From Bacteroidaceae bacterium (GTDB lineage Bacteria > Bacteroidota > Bacteroidia > Bacteroidales > Bacteroidaceae), in NCBI GenBank assembly GCA_017536695.1, contig JAFXGX010000005.1, positions 1 through 43,012 on the forward strand: DNA of 43,012 nucleotides, read 5' to 3'. How positions within the stretch are numbered: position 1 is the first letter of the stretch; each line of letters opens with the position of its first letter. Made by a program: the position numbers and the translations under genes. The notes under the pieces were generated by a model. The model saw only the letters and a list, made by a program, of their open reading frames with translations, did no database searches and was not told the origin of the DNA. Shown here piece by piece: positions 8,004-16,260 of this stretch.

Positions 8004-8022
8004 ATTCGCTATTTTTGCGAAT
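8004..8022. promoter_or_regulatory. Palindrome in the MATE/mnmA divergent region, with a TAnnTTTG match
   Basis: ATTCGC (8004-8009) and GCGAAT (8017-8022) are perfect inverted repeats around TATTTTT. The plus-strand TATTTTTG (8010-8017) fits the -7 consensus for mnmA. A regulator binding site or chance hairpin are both possible. Confidence 0.35.
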
Positions 8023-8091
8023 GGAAAAGGCTACATGAAACCTTTTGCAAAATTAGATATTTTTTTTGACAGAACGGCGTGTTGATTGATT

Positions 8092-9186
8092 ATGTTTGAA
8101 GAAAAAAGTGTTCTTGTTGGAATGAGCGGCGGTATTGACAGTACTGCAGTGTGCTGCATGCTCCTTGAGCAGGGCTATCGGGTAGAAGGGCTTACATTCG
8201 TGACCTGTGATGCCGGGCTCAAGGCTGTGGAGAATGCTGCCGCACTTGCAGAGCGCCTGGGAATACCGCATCATGTGGCCGATATACGCAAGGAGTTCAG
8301 GAGTCTTGTCGTGGAGCTTTTTATTGAGAGCTATCTTTCAGGACGTACCCCAAATCCTTGTGTCAACTGCAACCCTCTTGTCAAGTTCCGCCTTCTCGAG
8401 GAGTGGGCCGACAGGCTTGGCTGTACATATATTGCCACGGGACATTATGTTAGGACGGAGAGTGGAGAGCGGAAAGGGGTAATAGGAAAGAAATACTACA
8501 TTGTTACTGGTGATGATGACCGCAAGGACCAGAGCTATTTCCTCTGGAGGCTTACCCAACAGCAGCTCTCAAGGGTGCTTTTCCCGCTTGGCGGCATGGA
8601 GAAACCGCAGGTGGTGGAGTATCTCAAAAAACATGGCTATGAGCATGTGGCTTCGGGTGGCGAGAGTATGGAGGTCTGCTTCATTCCGGGCGACTATCGT
8701 GACTTTATAAGGGAGAATGTTCCCGATATCGATACCCGTATCGGGGCCGGCTCGTTTGTCGACAGCGAAGGGCGTATGCTTGGAAGGCATGCAGGCTTCC
8801 CCTTCTACACGATAGGGCAGCGAAAGGGGCTTGGGATAGCATTGGGATATCCTGCTTATGTGTTGAAGATTAATGCCGCAAAGAATACTGTCATGCTCGG
8901 ACGTGAGGAGCAGTTGCTCGTGAGGCATATGCTCATAGAGGAACCGCAATGGGTCGATGGTGTTCCTTCGGGGCTTACGGTGCGAGTGCGTTACCGAAGT
9001 CGTCCTGTGGCGTGTGATGCTCCTGTGGCGACAGACGACGGCCGTTGGCTTTTAAGACTGCATGAGCAGGTGTCGGCAATAACACCCGGTCAGTCGGCTG
9101 TCTTCTATTGTGGGAATGTAGTGGTCGGCGGTGCGTTCATTGCCGACCAACGGGGTATAAACCAATGGATAAGTGCCGATGAATAG
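8092..9186 (+). CDS. mnmA: tRNA-specific 2-thiouridylase MnmA
   Basis: A 364-residue enzyme that puts the 2-thio group on U34 of Glu, Gln and Lys tRNAs, using ATP and persulfide sulfur. The PP-loop SGGIDS is at 12-17. The catalytic cysteine pair is C93 ([12 protein letters not shown]) and C196 ([14 protein letters not shown]), aligned to E. coli C102 and C199; an extra cysteine, C90, sits three residues before the first. The C-terminal domain contains the expected [12 protein letters not shown]. The ATG at 8092 is chosen; the six bases before it only offer a TTG. It overlaps xseA by 8 nt. Confidence 0.95.
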   Translation: MFEEKSVLVGMSGGIDSTAVCCMLLEQGYRVEGLTFVTCDAGLKAVENAAALAERLGIPHHVADIRKEFRSLVVELFIESYLSGRTPNPCVNCNPLVKFRLLEEWADRLGCTYIATGHYVRTESGERKGVIGKKYYIVTGDDDRKDQSYFLWRLTQQQLSRVLFPLGGMEKPQVVEYLKKHGYEHVASGGESMEVCFIPGDYRDFIRENVPDIDTRIGAGSFVDSEGRMLGRHAGFPFYTIGQRKGLGIALGYPAYVLKINAAKNTVMLGREEQLLVRHMLIEEPQWVDGVPSGLTVRVRYRSRPVACDAPVATDDGRWLLRLHEQVSAITPGQSAVFYCGNVVVGGAFIADQRGINQWISADE

Positions 9187-10438
9187 TATGGAAGAACCGC
9201 TTACCCTCCAAGGTCTTAACAGCATGGTGCGTGCTGCTGTCAGCGAGGCGTTGCCGTCGCGTTACTGGGTGACAGGCGAACTCAGCGAGGTGCGTGAGAC
9301 TACGGCCGGACATTGTTATATAGAACTGGTACAGCGCGATGAGGCTACAGGAGAGATTGTAGCCAAGGCGCGCGGGACAATATGGGCGCGTATATATTCG
9401 CTTCTGCGTCCCTGTTTCCTCGAGGAGACAGGCCAACCTTTCGCTATGGGGCTGAAGGTGCTCCTTCAGGTAACGGTGGGCTTCCACGAATTTTATGGCT
9501 ATGCACTCGATGTCTGCAATATCGACCCTACATATACGGTGGGCGAAATGGCTCGCCGCAGGCAGATAATCATAAAGCAACTGACCGATGAGGGAGTTAT
9601 AGACCTGAACAAGGAACTGCCTTTCCCTCTTCTGCCGCAGCACATTGCTGTGATATCATCGCCCACTGCTGCAGGCTATGGCGATTTCTGTGACCAGCTC
9701 CTCGGCAACAGGTATGGTTTCGTGTTCTATCCGCATCTGTTTCCGTCACCCATGCAGGGCAATGGGGTGGAGCAGGGTATAATAGCTGCGCTTGACCGCA
9801 TTGCTGCAGATATTGACATGTGGGATGTTGTCATCATAATACGAGGTGGCGGTGCAACCAGCGAACTCTCATGCTTCGATACTTATGACCTTGCCAATAA
9901 CTGCGCGCAGTTCCCGCTCCCGATTATAACGGGTATTGGGCATCAGCGTGATGAAAGTGTGCTTGACATTGTGGCGCATACAAGGGCAAAGACTCCTACT
10001 GCGGCCGCGGAGCTTCTTATTCATGCGATGCTTGAACAGAGCATATTTGTGGGGAATATGATGCAGGGGATAGCCGATGCAGTCGCCCGTCGCATGGAGA
10101 GCGAGCAGCAGCGTGTGCATTCGCTGCTGAACCGCCTGCCTTTGAGTGCCGCACTCTTCATGCAGGGGCAGAAGGCACGTATGCAGTCATATGTCCGGTT
10201 GCTTGGTTCTTCTGCGGCTATGTTCGTGAAGGAACAGCAGCATAGGTTCGATGTGTGGCAGGGCATTCTTGATGCGGCGGCTCCTGAGCGCATACTCTCT
10301 CTCGGGTACAGCATAACGCGTATTAACGGCAAGGCGGTACGTTCGCCCGATGATGTGGCACCCGGCGATGAGGTCGTTACCACAGTTGCGGGTGGGAAGT
10401 TTACAAGTACAGTTGAAGACAAAAAACAGAAACGATAA
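9179..10438 (+). CDS. xseA: Exodeoxyribonuclease VII large subunit
   Basis: A 419-residue catalytic subunit of the single-strand-specific exonuclease that removes acid-soluble oligonucleotides from damaged DNA. An N-terminal OB-fold (about 10-110, beginning [20 protein letters not shown]) precedes the nuclease core with [18 protein letters not shown] and the hallmark [16 protein letters not shown]...[15 protein letters not shown]. The ATG at 9179 overlaps the mnmA stop; the ATG at 9188 is an alternative. The small subunit gene follows 1 nt after the stop. Confidence 0.95.
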   Translation: MNSMEEPLTLQGLNSMVRAAVSEALPSRYWVTGELSEVRETTAGHCYIELVQRDEATGEIVAKARGTIWARIYSLLRPCFLEETGQPFAMGLKVLLQVTVGFHEFYGYALDVCNIDPTYTVGEMARRRQIIIKQLTDEGVIDLNKELPFPLLPQHIAVISSPTAAGYGDFCDQLLGNRYGFVFYPHLFPSPMQGNGVEQGIIAALDRIAADIDMWDVVIIIRGGGATSELSCFDTYDLANNCAQFPLPIITGIGHQRDESVLDIVAHTRAKTPTAAAELLIHAMLEQSIFVGNMMQGIADAVARRMESEQQRVHSLLNRLPLSAALFMQGQKARMQSYVRLLGSSAAMFVKEQQHRFDVWQGILDAAAPERILSLGYSITRINGKAVRSPDDVAPGDEVVTTVAGGKFTSTVEDKKQKR

Positions 10439-10439
10439 T

Positions 10440-10637
10440 ATGGATAAGATGACTTATACAAAGGCGGTGGCACGTCTTGAGGAGATAATGGAGACCGTGC
10501 AGGGCGGCAAACTCGATGTCGATGAACTTTCGGGTCTCCTTAAGGAGGCTTCTGAGCTTGTGAAATTCTGTCGCGAAAAACTATACAAAGTCGATGAGGA
10601 GGTAAAGGCGTTGATTGATGATAATTTCGGCGAATAA
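10440..10637 (+). CDS. xseB: Exodeoxyribonuclease VII small subunit
   Basis: A 65-residue helical protein starting MDKMTYTKAVARLEEIMETV, with the family pattern YxxAxxRLEEIxxxxxxGxxxLDE and a C-terminal alpha-helical stretch. It binds XseA to form the active enzyme. The start at 10440 directly follows the xseA stop (10436-10438), so upstream in-frame starts inside xseA are not used. Confidence 0.93.
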   Translation: MDKMTYTKAVARLEEIMETVQGGKLDVDELSGLLKEASELVKFCREKLYKVDEEVKALIDDNFGE

Positions 10638-10680
10638 GAAAACAGCATCGGATTTGTTTTCGCTTGTTGTGCAAAATTAG

Positions 10681-10688
10681 TATCTTCG
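10681..10688 (+). promoter_or_regulatory. Promoter -7 element for ilvE
   Basis: TATCTTCG is a close variant of TAnnTTTG and sits 20 nt before the ilvE ATG at 10709, preceded by GCAAAATTAG, a context also seen before mnmA. No well-spaced TTTG is found at -33. Confidence 0.5.
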
Positions 10689-10708
10689 CGCCACAAAAGA
10701 AAAAAACT

Positions 10709-11734
10709 ATGGAAATGGAAACATTGGATTGGTCAAATCTCGGTTTCGGTTATCGCAGGACCGACGGCAACGTGCGCTGTGTATATAAGGACGGTGCGTG
10801 GGGCGAGGTTCAGGTGTGTACCGATGAGAACATATCGCTGCATATGGCAGCAACATGCCTGCACTATGGTCAGGATGCCTTTGAGGGCCTCAAGGCCTTC
10901 CGTGGCAAGGACGGCAAGGTGCGCATTTTTCGTCTTGAGGCGAACGCAGAGCGTCTGCAGAGCAGCTGCGACGGCATAATGATGCCTCGTGTAAGCACGG
11001 ACCTGTTCCGTGAAATGGTAACGAAGGTGGTTGCGCTCAACGAGCGTTTTGTGCCGCCGTACGAGAGCGGTGCATCGCTTTATATCCGCCCGCTTCTGAT
11101 AGGTACAAGCGCGCAGGTTGGCGTGAACCCATCTAAGGAGTATCTGTTCGTTATCTTTGTTACTCCGGTAGGCCCTTACTACAAGGCTGGCTTTGCAGTC
11201 AACAACTGCGTGATATTCCGTGACATCGACCGTGCGGCGCCGCTCGGTACCGGCCGTTTCAAGGTCGGCGGCAACTATGCTGCCGGAATGAGGGCAAGCT
11301 ATGCTGCTCATGAGCAGGGATATGCTTGTGAAATTTATCTCGATGCAAAGGAGAAGAAATATATCGATGAGTGTGGCGCTGCCAATTTCATAGGCATAAA
11401 AGGTAACAGCTACATAACTCCAAAGTCAACTTCCATTCTTCCTTCGATAACCAACAACAGCCTTATGCAGATAGCTCGTGACATGGGGATGACCGTGGAG
11501 CAGCGTCCTGTACCCGAGGAGGAACTGAGCACGTTTGAGGAGGCTGGTGCATGCGGTACTGCTGCGGTAATTTCTCCGATAGGGCGCATCGATGATGTGG
11601 AGCAGGGCAAGAGTTATATCATTGCCAAGGATGGCAAGCCCGGTCCTGTGCTTACCTCGCTCTATGAGAGATTGCGTGCAATACAGTATGGCGATGTGGA
11701 AGATACTTATGGTTGGGTAACCATCGTTGAATGA
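10709..11734 (+). CDS. ilvE: Branched-chain amino acid aminotransferase
   Basis: A 341-residue fold-type IV PLP enzyme interconverting Leu/Ile/Val and their 2-oxo acids with 2-oxoglutarate. Supporting motifs are LHYGQDAFEGLKAFRG, FRLEANAERL and the PLP-lysine region GTGRFKVGGNYAAG, followed by DECGAANFIGI. Size and motif order fit BCAT type II. The start at 10709 is chosen because the promoter -7 element lies at 10681-10688, downstream of an earlier in-frame ATG at 10664. trmB follows after 9 nt. Confidence 0.94.
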   Translation: MEMETLDWSNLGFGYRRTDGNVRCVYKDGAWGEVQVCTDENISLHMAATCLHYGQDAFEGLKAFRGKDGKVRIFRLEANAERLQSSCDGIMMPRVSTDLFREMVTKVVALNERFVPPYESGASLYIRPLLIGTSAQVGVNPSKEYLFVIFVTPVGPYYKAGFAVNNCVIFRDIDRAAPLGTGRFKVGGNYAAGMRASYAAHEQGYACEIYLDAKEKKYIDECGAANFIGIKGNSYITPKSTSILPSITNNSLMQIARDMGMTVEQRPVPEEELSTFEEAGACGTAAVISPIGRIDDVEQGKSYIIAKDGKPGPVLTSLYERLRAIQYGDVEDTYGWVTIVE

Positions 11735-11743
11735 TTATAATCT

Positions 11744-12502
11744 ATGGGTAAAGGAAAACTGAAGAAATTTGCCGACATGGCGGCATATCCCAACGTCATC
11801 GAACACCCTTATTCTGTAATTGATGACGTGGAGTTCCCTTTGAAAGGCAACTGGAAAAGCGACTTTTTCAAGAATGACAATCCTATAGTCCTTGAGCTCG
11901 GTTGCGGCAGGGGTGAGTATACAGTTGCTCTTGCTCGCCGTTTCCCCGAGAAGAACTTCATAGGTGTCGATATCAAGGGCGCGCGCATGTGGACAGGTGC
12001 TACCGAGGCTATGGAGAACGGTCTGTCGAACGTAGGCTTCCTGCGTACCAATATCGAGATTATCGACAGGCTGTTTGCAGCCGGCGAAGTAAGTGAGATA
12101 TGGCTTACATTCCCCGACCCGCAGATGAAGAAGTATACGAAGAGATTGACTTCATCGCTCTTCCTTGCACGTTACAGGAATATCCTTGCGGATGACGCTG
12201 TGGTGCACCTGAAGACCGACAGTAACTTCATGTTCACATATACCAGATACATTGCCGAGGTCAATGCCCTGCCTGTCGTTGAGTGCATAGAGGACGTGCA
12301 TGGCCGGGATGAGGTCAGTGACGTGTTGCAGATACGTACATATTACGAATCGCAGTGGATTTCACGCGGTATAACTATCAAGTATATCGCCTTTAACCTG
12401 CCTGCGAAGGAACAGTACGAAGAACCTGATGTTGAAATTGAAATGGATGAGTACCGCAGCTACGGACGCAGCAAGCGCAGTTCTCTGGAAACAAGCAAAT
12501 AG
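11744..12502 (+). CDS. trmB: tRNA (guanine-N7-)-methyltransferase
   Basis: A 252-residue SAM-dependent methyltransferase making m7G46 in tRNA. The SAM-binding motif [12 protein letters not shown] (49-60) and the acidic loop [12 protein letters not shown] are followed by the family signature [19 protein letters not shown]. The C-terminal 30 residues are acidic then Ser/Arg-rich. It lies between ilvE and a Dabb-domain gene with short gaps, so the three are probably cotranscribed. Confidence 0.94.
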   Translation: MGKGKLKKFADMAAYPNVIEHPYSVIDDVEFPLKGNWKSDFFKNDNPIVLELGCGRGEYTVALARRFPEKNFIGVDIKGARMWTGATEAMENGLSNVGFLRTNIEIIDRLFAAGEVSEIWLTFPDPQMKKYTKRLTSSLFLARYRNILADDAVVHLKTDSNFMFTYTRYIAEVNALPVVECIEDVHGRDEVSDVLQIRTYYESQWISRGITIKYIAFNLPAKEQYEEPDVEIEMDEYRSYGRSKRSSLETSK

Positions 12503-12508
12503 GAAATT

Positions 12509-12811
12509 ATGTTCAAGCATATTGTAATGTGGCGATTCATTGATGGCGCCAAAGGTAAGAGTAAGAGCGAACATGCCCTTTGGGTAAAGGAGAACCTTGA
12601 GGCTCTTGTGGGTGTTGTACCCGAAATCCGTTCGCTCGAGGTGGGTGTGAATGTATGTACTGCAGATACGGCCTATGATGCGGTACTGGTCTCAGTGTTT
12701 GATGACGCCGAGGCTATGGAACGTTATAAGGTGCACCCGGCACATGTGGCTGTGGCTGCATATTTTAAAGGTATAACAGAGGGTCGCGCTGAGGCGGACT
12801 ATGAACTGTAA
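12509..12811 (+). CDS. Dabb (stress-responsive alpha/beta barrel) domain protein
   Basis: A 100-residue single-domain protein. The start MFKHIVMWRF, the middle VPEIRSLEVGVNV and the end YKVHPAHVAVAAYFKGITEG fit the dimeric ferredoxin-like alpha/beta barrel family (PF07876). Members often bind small hydrophobic molecules, but the role in Bacteroidales is not known to me. It starts 6 nt after trmB. Confidence 0.82.
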   Translation: MFKHIVMWRFIDGAKGKSKSEHALWVKENLEALVGVVPEIRSLEVGVNVCTADTAYDAVLVSVFDDAEAMERYKVHPAHVAVAAYFKGITEGRAEADYEL

Positions 12812-12888
12812 AACGTTTAAGGTTAAATGTTTAATGTTTAAAGGGTAGACAGTTGTCATGTTTGGCCTGATAAACAAGCGAAATTGTT
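12812..12888. repeat. Short A/T-rich spacer with imperfect 7-nt repeats
   Basis: Between the Dabb gene and mrp, 12814-12845 repeats units like GTTTAAG/GTTAAAT/GTTTAAT. Comparable degenerate runs occur at other gene boundaries in this window. No promoter was recognised. Confidence 0.45.
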
Positions 12889-13995
12889 ATGGCATTATAT
12901 CCAAAACTTATACTTGATGCACTGGAGAAGGTGCGCTATCCCGGCAATGGCAAGAATCTTGTCGAGGCCGAGATGGTTGATGACAATATACGAATTGACG
13001 GGAACAAGGTGAGTTTCTCATTGATTTTTGACAAACCTACCGACCCGTTCATCCGTTCGGTGGTAAAGTCGGCCGAGGCAGCTATCCTTACCTATGTTGG
13101 CAAGGATGTCGAGATTGCAGGTAATATCAGCGTGGTAAGCCGTCAGGCTGCCCGCCCCGAGGTAGGCAAGTTCCTGCCGCAAGTGAAGAACGTGATTGCA
13201 ATCTCTTCGGGTAAAGGCGGTGTGGGCAAGTCAACCGTGTCGGCAAATCTTGCCATTGCTCTTGCACGCCTGGGCTATAAGGTGGGTCTGCTTGATGCCG
13301 ATATCTTCGGTCCCTCTATCCCCAAGATGTTCAGCGTGGAGGATGAGCGTCCTTATAGCGAGAATATTGACGGCCGTGACCTAATCCTGCCAATAGAGAA
13401 GTATGGTGTCAAGATACTCTCAATAGGCTTCTTCGTTGACCCTGAGCAGGCAATCCTGTGGCGTGGCGGTATGGCAAGCAATGCTCTCAAGCAGCTCATT
13501 GCCGATGCTGCATGGGGAGAACTCGACTACTTCCTCATTGACCTTCCGCCGGGTACGAGCGACATTCACCTGACTATTGTCCAGTGCCTTGCCTTGACCG
13601 GTGCTGTCGTTGTGACTACTCCGCAGGAGGTGTCGTTGGCAGCAGCCATCAAGGGAGTGAATATGTTCGTGAACGAGAAAGTCGGTGTGCCCATTCTTGG
13701 TGTCGTGGAGAATATGGCATGGTTCACTCCTGCCGAGCTGCCGGAGAACAGGTATTATATCTTCGGCAAGGATGGCGGCAAGCGCATGGCCGAGGCTTTC
13801 AATATTCCTCTGATTGGTCAGATACCGCTTGTGCAGAGTATCTGCGAGAGTGGCGATGAGGGTGTTCCCATCGCGATGAAGGCGGATAGCCCTGATGGAC
13901 AGGCGTTCATACAGCTTGCGGCAAAGCTGGTCGAGAAGACCGAGAAACGCAACGCTGAGCTTCCCGAGACAAAGATTGTGGGAACACACAGATAA
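12889..13995 (+). CDS. mrp: Mrp/ApbC/NBP35-type iron-sulfur cluster carrier ATPase
   Basis: A 368-residue cytosolic P-loop ATPase proposed to carry and transfer Fe-S clusters. An N-terminal MIP18/DUF59-like domain (about 1-85) is followed by the deviant Walker [12 protein letters not shown] (106-116), Walker B-type [12 protein letters not shown] and [12 protein letters not shown]. The segment [20 protein letters not shown] (about 273-292) occupies the place where E. coli ApbC carries its CPxC cluster ligands, and no CxxC is present. This is probably a lineage variant, but its cluster-binding mode must differ. Confidence 0.92.
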   Translation: MALYPKLILDALEKVRYPGNGKNLVEAEMVDDNIRIDGNKVSFSLIFDKPTDPFIRSVVKSAEAAILTYVGKDVEIAGNISVVSRQAARPEVGKFLPQVKNVIAISSGKGGVGKSTVSANLAIALARLGYKVGLLDADIFGPSIPKMFSVEDERPYSENIDGRDLILPIEKYGVKILSIGFFVDPEQAILWRGGMASNALKQLIADAAWGELDYFLIDLPPGTSDIHLTIVQCLALTGAVVVTTPQEVSLAAAIKGVNMFVNEKVGVPILGVVENMAWFTPAELPENRYYIFGKDGGKRMAEAFNIPLIGQIPLVQSICESGDEGVPIAMKADSPDGQAFIQLAAKLVEKTEKRNAELPETKIVGTHR

Positions 13996-14048
13996 GACAA
14001 CAGTTACATATATAAGAGGCTGACTAAAAAGGCTCTTTTGTTGTTACG

Positions 14049-14106
14049 CTTGCCCGAAAAATACTCATTTACGCTTAGTAAACTGCGTTTTTTCGGGCTT
14101 CGCAAG
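14049..14106. repeat. Nested palindrome (REP-like)
   Basis: GCCCGAAAAA (14052-14061) pairs perfectly with TTTTTCGGGC (14089-14098). An inner TTTAC/GTAAA stem (14068-14072, 14078-14082) sits in the loop and an outer CTTG/CAAG pair (14049-14052, 14103-14106) flanks it. The folded form is long for a simple terminator and looks like a repetitive extragenic palindrome. Confidence 0.6.
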
Positions 14107-14143
14107 CCTAAAAATAGCTCTTTTTATCCAACCTCCCTACAAC

Positions 14144-14176
14144 GTGGGTGACCCATTTCACTTTTGGGTCACCCAC
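14144..14176. terminator. Perfect 12-bp hairpin between convergent mrp and imm17-like genes
   Basis: GTGGGTGACCCA (14144-14155) pairs perfectly with TGGGTCACCCAC (14165-14176). On the plus strand TTTATAGTTTC follows, which makes it a plausible terminator for mrp. It also lies 1 nt past the stop of the minus-strand gene, so it may serve both. Confidence 0.65.
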
Positions 14177-14177
14177 T

Positions 14178-14396
14178 TTATAGTTTCTCTATCTGATAAT
14201 AGAAATAGACTGCAGCGAAAATGAATACCGCCCCTATTGCTCCGTAGACCCAACGGGCACCTCGCCTTCCCAGTCGCGTCACAAGAAAACTTGCATTGTC
14301 GGCTGTGAAGAACCAGTCCCAGTCGAGCAGTGAGGCAAGCAGCGAAACGATGCCTGCCAGCAGGAATATGACCTGTACGACGTTGTGAAGTATCAT
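14178..14396 (-). CDS. Small two-helix membrane protein resembling immunity protein 17 (Imm17)
   Basis: A 72-residue protein with hydrophobic helices at about 3-24 and 48-67 separated by LLDWDWFFTADNASFLVTRL. The DWDWFF-type loop and size resemble the Imm17 family (PF15562) as I recall it; this is recognition by eye. Imm17 was named from polymorphic-toxin loci, but no toxin gene is nearby. It starts 8 nt after thiL and is the last gene of the lpxK operon, followed by a hairpin, which suggests a housekeeping membrane role. Confidence 0.65.
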   Translation of the reverse strand: MILHNVVQVIFLLAGIVSLLASLLDWDWFFTADNASFLVTRLGRRGARWVYGAIGAVFIFAAVYFYYQIEKL

Positions 14397-14404
14397 GCTG
14401 CCTG

Positions 14405-15442
14405 TCAGCTGTTCTGTGGTGTCCAGCCTTGTGCCTTGAGCTCCATCTCTACACCGTCTCGGGTAATAAGGGCAAGTCCCATGCTCTCGCTCACGATGTG
14501 TCCGATGATGCGTACTTCCTTCATCGCCGCAACCTTTTCGTGGTCGGCAATGGGTACGGTAAACAGCAACTCAAAGTCTTCGCCACCGTTAAGGGCGCAT
14601 GTGGTCACATTCATGTTGAGCTCTTCGGCCATAATGGCTGTCTGGTAGTCAATGGGGATGCGCTCCTCATATATCCTGCAGCCGGTACCGCTCTGCTTGC
14701 ATATGTGCATGAGCTCCGAAGAGAGACCGTCGCTTATGTCAATCATTGCTGTAGGTCTAACCCCCTCCTCGCGCAGTTTCTCGATGACCTCCTTGCGGGC
14801 TTCGGGCTTCAGCTGGCGTTCGAGGATATACTCCTTGCCCTGGAAATCGGGCTGTATGTCCTGGCCGGCAGTAGCTATCTTCTCGCGCTCGAGCAACTGT
14901 AGTCCCATGTATGCGGCACCCAAGTTGCCTGTCACGCAAATCAGGTCGGTCTCCTTTGCCTCGCTGCGCTTTACTGCAGTGCCTTTGGGGGCTGTACCAA
15001 TGGCTGTAATGCTTATGGCGAGTCCTGTGAGCGATGATGTGGTGTCTCCGCCCACAATGTCTACACCGTATTGTTGGCAAGCGAGCCTGATGCCTGCGTA
15101 CAGCTCCTCGACATCCTCGATGCAGAACTTACGACTCAAAGCGAGCGATACAGTAATCTGTTTCGGGGTGCCGTTCATGGCATATATATCCGAAATGTTC
15201 GCGATAACAGCCTTGTAGCCAAGGTGTTTGAGCGGGAAGTATGTGAGGTCGAAATGAACTCCCTCCATAAGCAGGTCTGTAGTGACAAGAGTCTCTTCGT
15301 CGCCGCTGAATTGCAGGATGGCTGCATCATCTCCGATGCCCTTTACGGTCTCCTTGTTCTCGCACTTTATATCCTTTGTAATCTTCTCGATGAGGCCGAA
15401 CTCGCCGAGAGAAGATATCTCGGTACGTTTTGTCGTGTTCAT
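14405..15442 (-). CDS. thiL: Thiamine-monophosphate kinase
   Basis: A 345-residue enzyme phosphorylating thiamine monophosphate to the cofactor diphosphate with ATP. The N-terminus LGEFGLIEKI, then VKGIGDDAAIL (33-43) and LLMEGVHFDLTYFP, contain the Mg-binding aspartates of the PurM-like fold. YKAVIANISDIYAMNG, GVDIVGGDTTSS and MIDISDGLSSELMHI follow in family order. It starts 8 nt after the purine nucleoside phosphorylase stop in the same operon. Confidence 0.94.
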   Translation of the reverse strand: MNTTKRTEISSLGEFGLIEKITKDIKCENKETVKGIGDDAAILQFSGDEETLVTTDLLMEGVHFDLTYFPLKHLGYKAVIANISDIYAMNGTPKQITVSLALSRKFCIEDVEELYAGIRLACQQYGVDIVGGDTTSSLTGLAISITAIGTAPKGTAVKRSEAKETDLICVTGNLGAAYMGLQLLEREKIATAGQDIQPDFQGKEYILERQLKPEARKEVIEKLREEGVRPTAMIDISDGLSSELMHICKQSGTGCRIYEERIPIDYQTAIMAEELNMNVTTCALNGGEDFELLFTVPIADHEKVAAMKEVRIIGHIVSESMGLALITRDGVEMELKAQGWTPQNS

Positions 15443-15450
15443 ATACGGTG

Positions 15451-16260
15451 TTATGCTCTGTTGATGATTTCGCGGAATATTGTAGTCATCTTGGGCTGTG
15501 CCTCATCGGCAGCTTTCTGAACCTCCTCGTGGCTGCACTCGACAACGATGCCCTCGACACCGAGGTCGGTAATTACAGAGATTCCGAACACACGTATGCC
15601 GCAGTGGCGTGCAACGATGACTTCGGGTACGGTTGACATGCCTACGGCATCGCCGCCCATGCGGTGGAACATGCGGTACTCGGCAGGAGTCTCGAATGTG
15701 GGGCCTTGTGTGCCAAGGTAGACACCCTCGACAACGCGTATTCCCTTCTCGGCTGCAATCTCCTTCGCCATGGCAATCAGCTGTTTGTCATATGCTGTGC
15801 TCATGTCGGGGAAGCGGTCGCCGTAGGGGATGTTCTTTCCGCGCAGCGGATGCTCGGGGAAGAAATTGATGTGGTCGTTGATAATCATCAGGTCACCTAT
15901 GAGGAAGTCGGGGTTCATGCCGCCTGCCGCGTTTGAAACGAAAAGGGTTTTGATACCCAGCTCGCGCATAACGCGTACGGGGAATGTAACCTCCTTCATC
16001 GAGTATCCTTCATAGAAATGGAAACGGCCCTGCATTGCCATAATCTCCTTGTTGCCCAGCTTGCCGAAGATGAGCTTGCCTGAATGACCCTCTACAGTAG
16101 AGAGCGGGAAGTTGGGTATGTCCTTGTACTCAATCTCGTACTTGTCTGTTATCTCGTTTACAAGGCTGCCGAGTCCGGTTCCGAGTATGATGGCTGTCTC
16201 GGGCGCTGTAGTCATTTTCCCTCTGAGGAATTCAGCGGTTTCTTGAATTTTCTGTAACAT
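15451..16260 (-). CDS. punA: Purine nucleoside phosphorylase (trimeric class I)
   Basis: A 269-residue phosphorylase cleaving inosine/guanosine-type nucleosides to base and ribose 1-phosphate. The phosphate-binding start AIILGTGLGSLV (23-34), EGHSGKL, GRFHFYEGY (78-86) and VSNAAGGMNPDF (108-119) match the trimeric family, as does QGPTFETPAEYRM in the base site. The first 29 bp overlap the 3' end of lpxK, so it is translated from the same message. The symbol punA is used for this class; naming differs between genera. Confidence 0.92.
   Translation of the reverse strand: MLQKIQETAEFLRGKMTTAPETAIILGTGLGSLVNEITDKYEIEYKDIPNFPLSTVEGHSGKLIFGKLGNKEIMAMQGRFHFYEGYSMKEVTFPVRVMRELGIKTLFVSNAAGGMNPDFLIGDLMIINDHINFFPEHPLRGKNIPYGDRFPDMSTAYDKQLIAMAKEIAAEKGIRVVEGVYLGTQGPTFETPAEYRMFHRMGGDAVGMSTVPEVIVARHCGIRVFGISVITDLGVEGIVVECSHEEVQKAADEAQPKMTTIFREIINRA

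Noticed and set aside
10733-11311. 192-codon minus-strand frame
   Set aside because: Antisense to ilvE; no recognisable domain.
14178-14396. Toxin-immunity module
   Set aside because: No toxin, secretion or adaptor gene nearby; the gene is tied to a biosynthetic operon.
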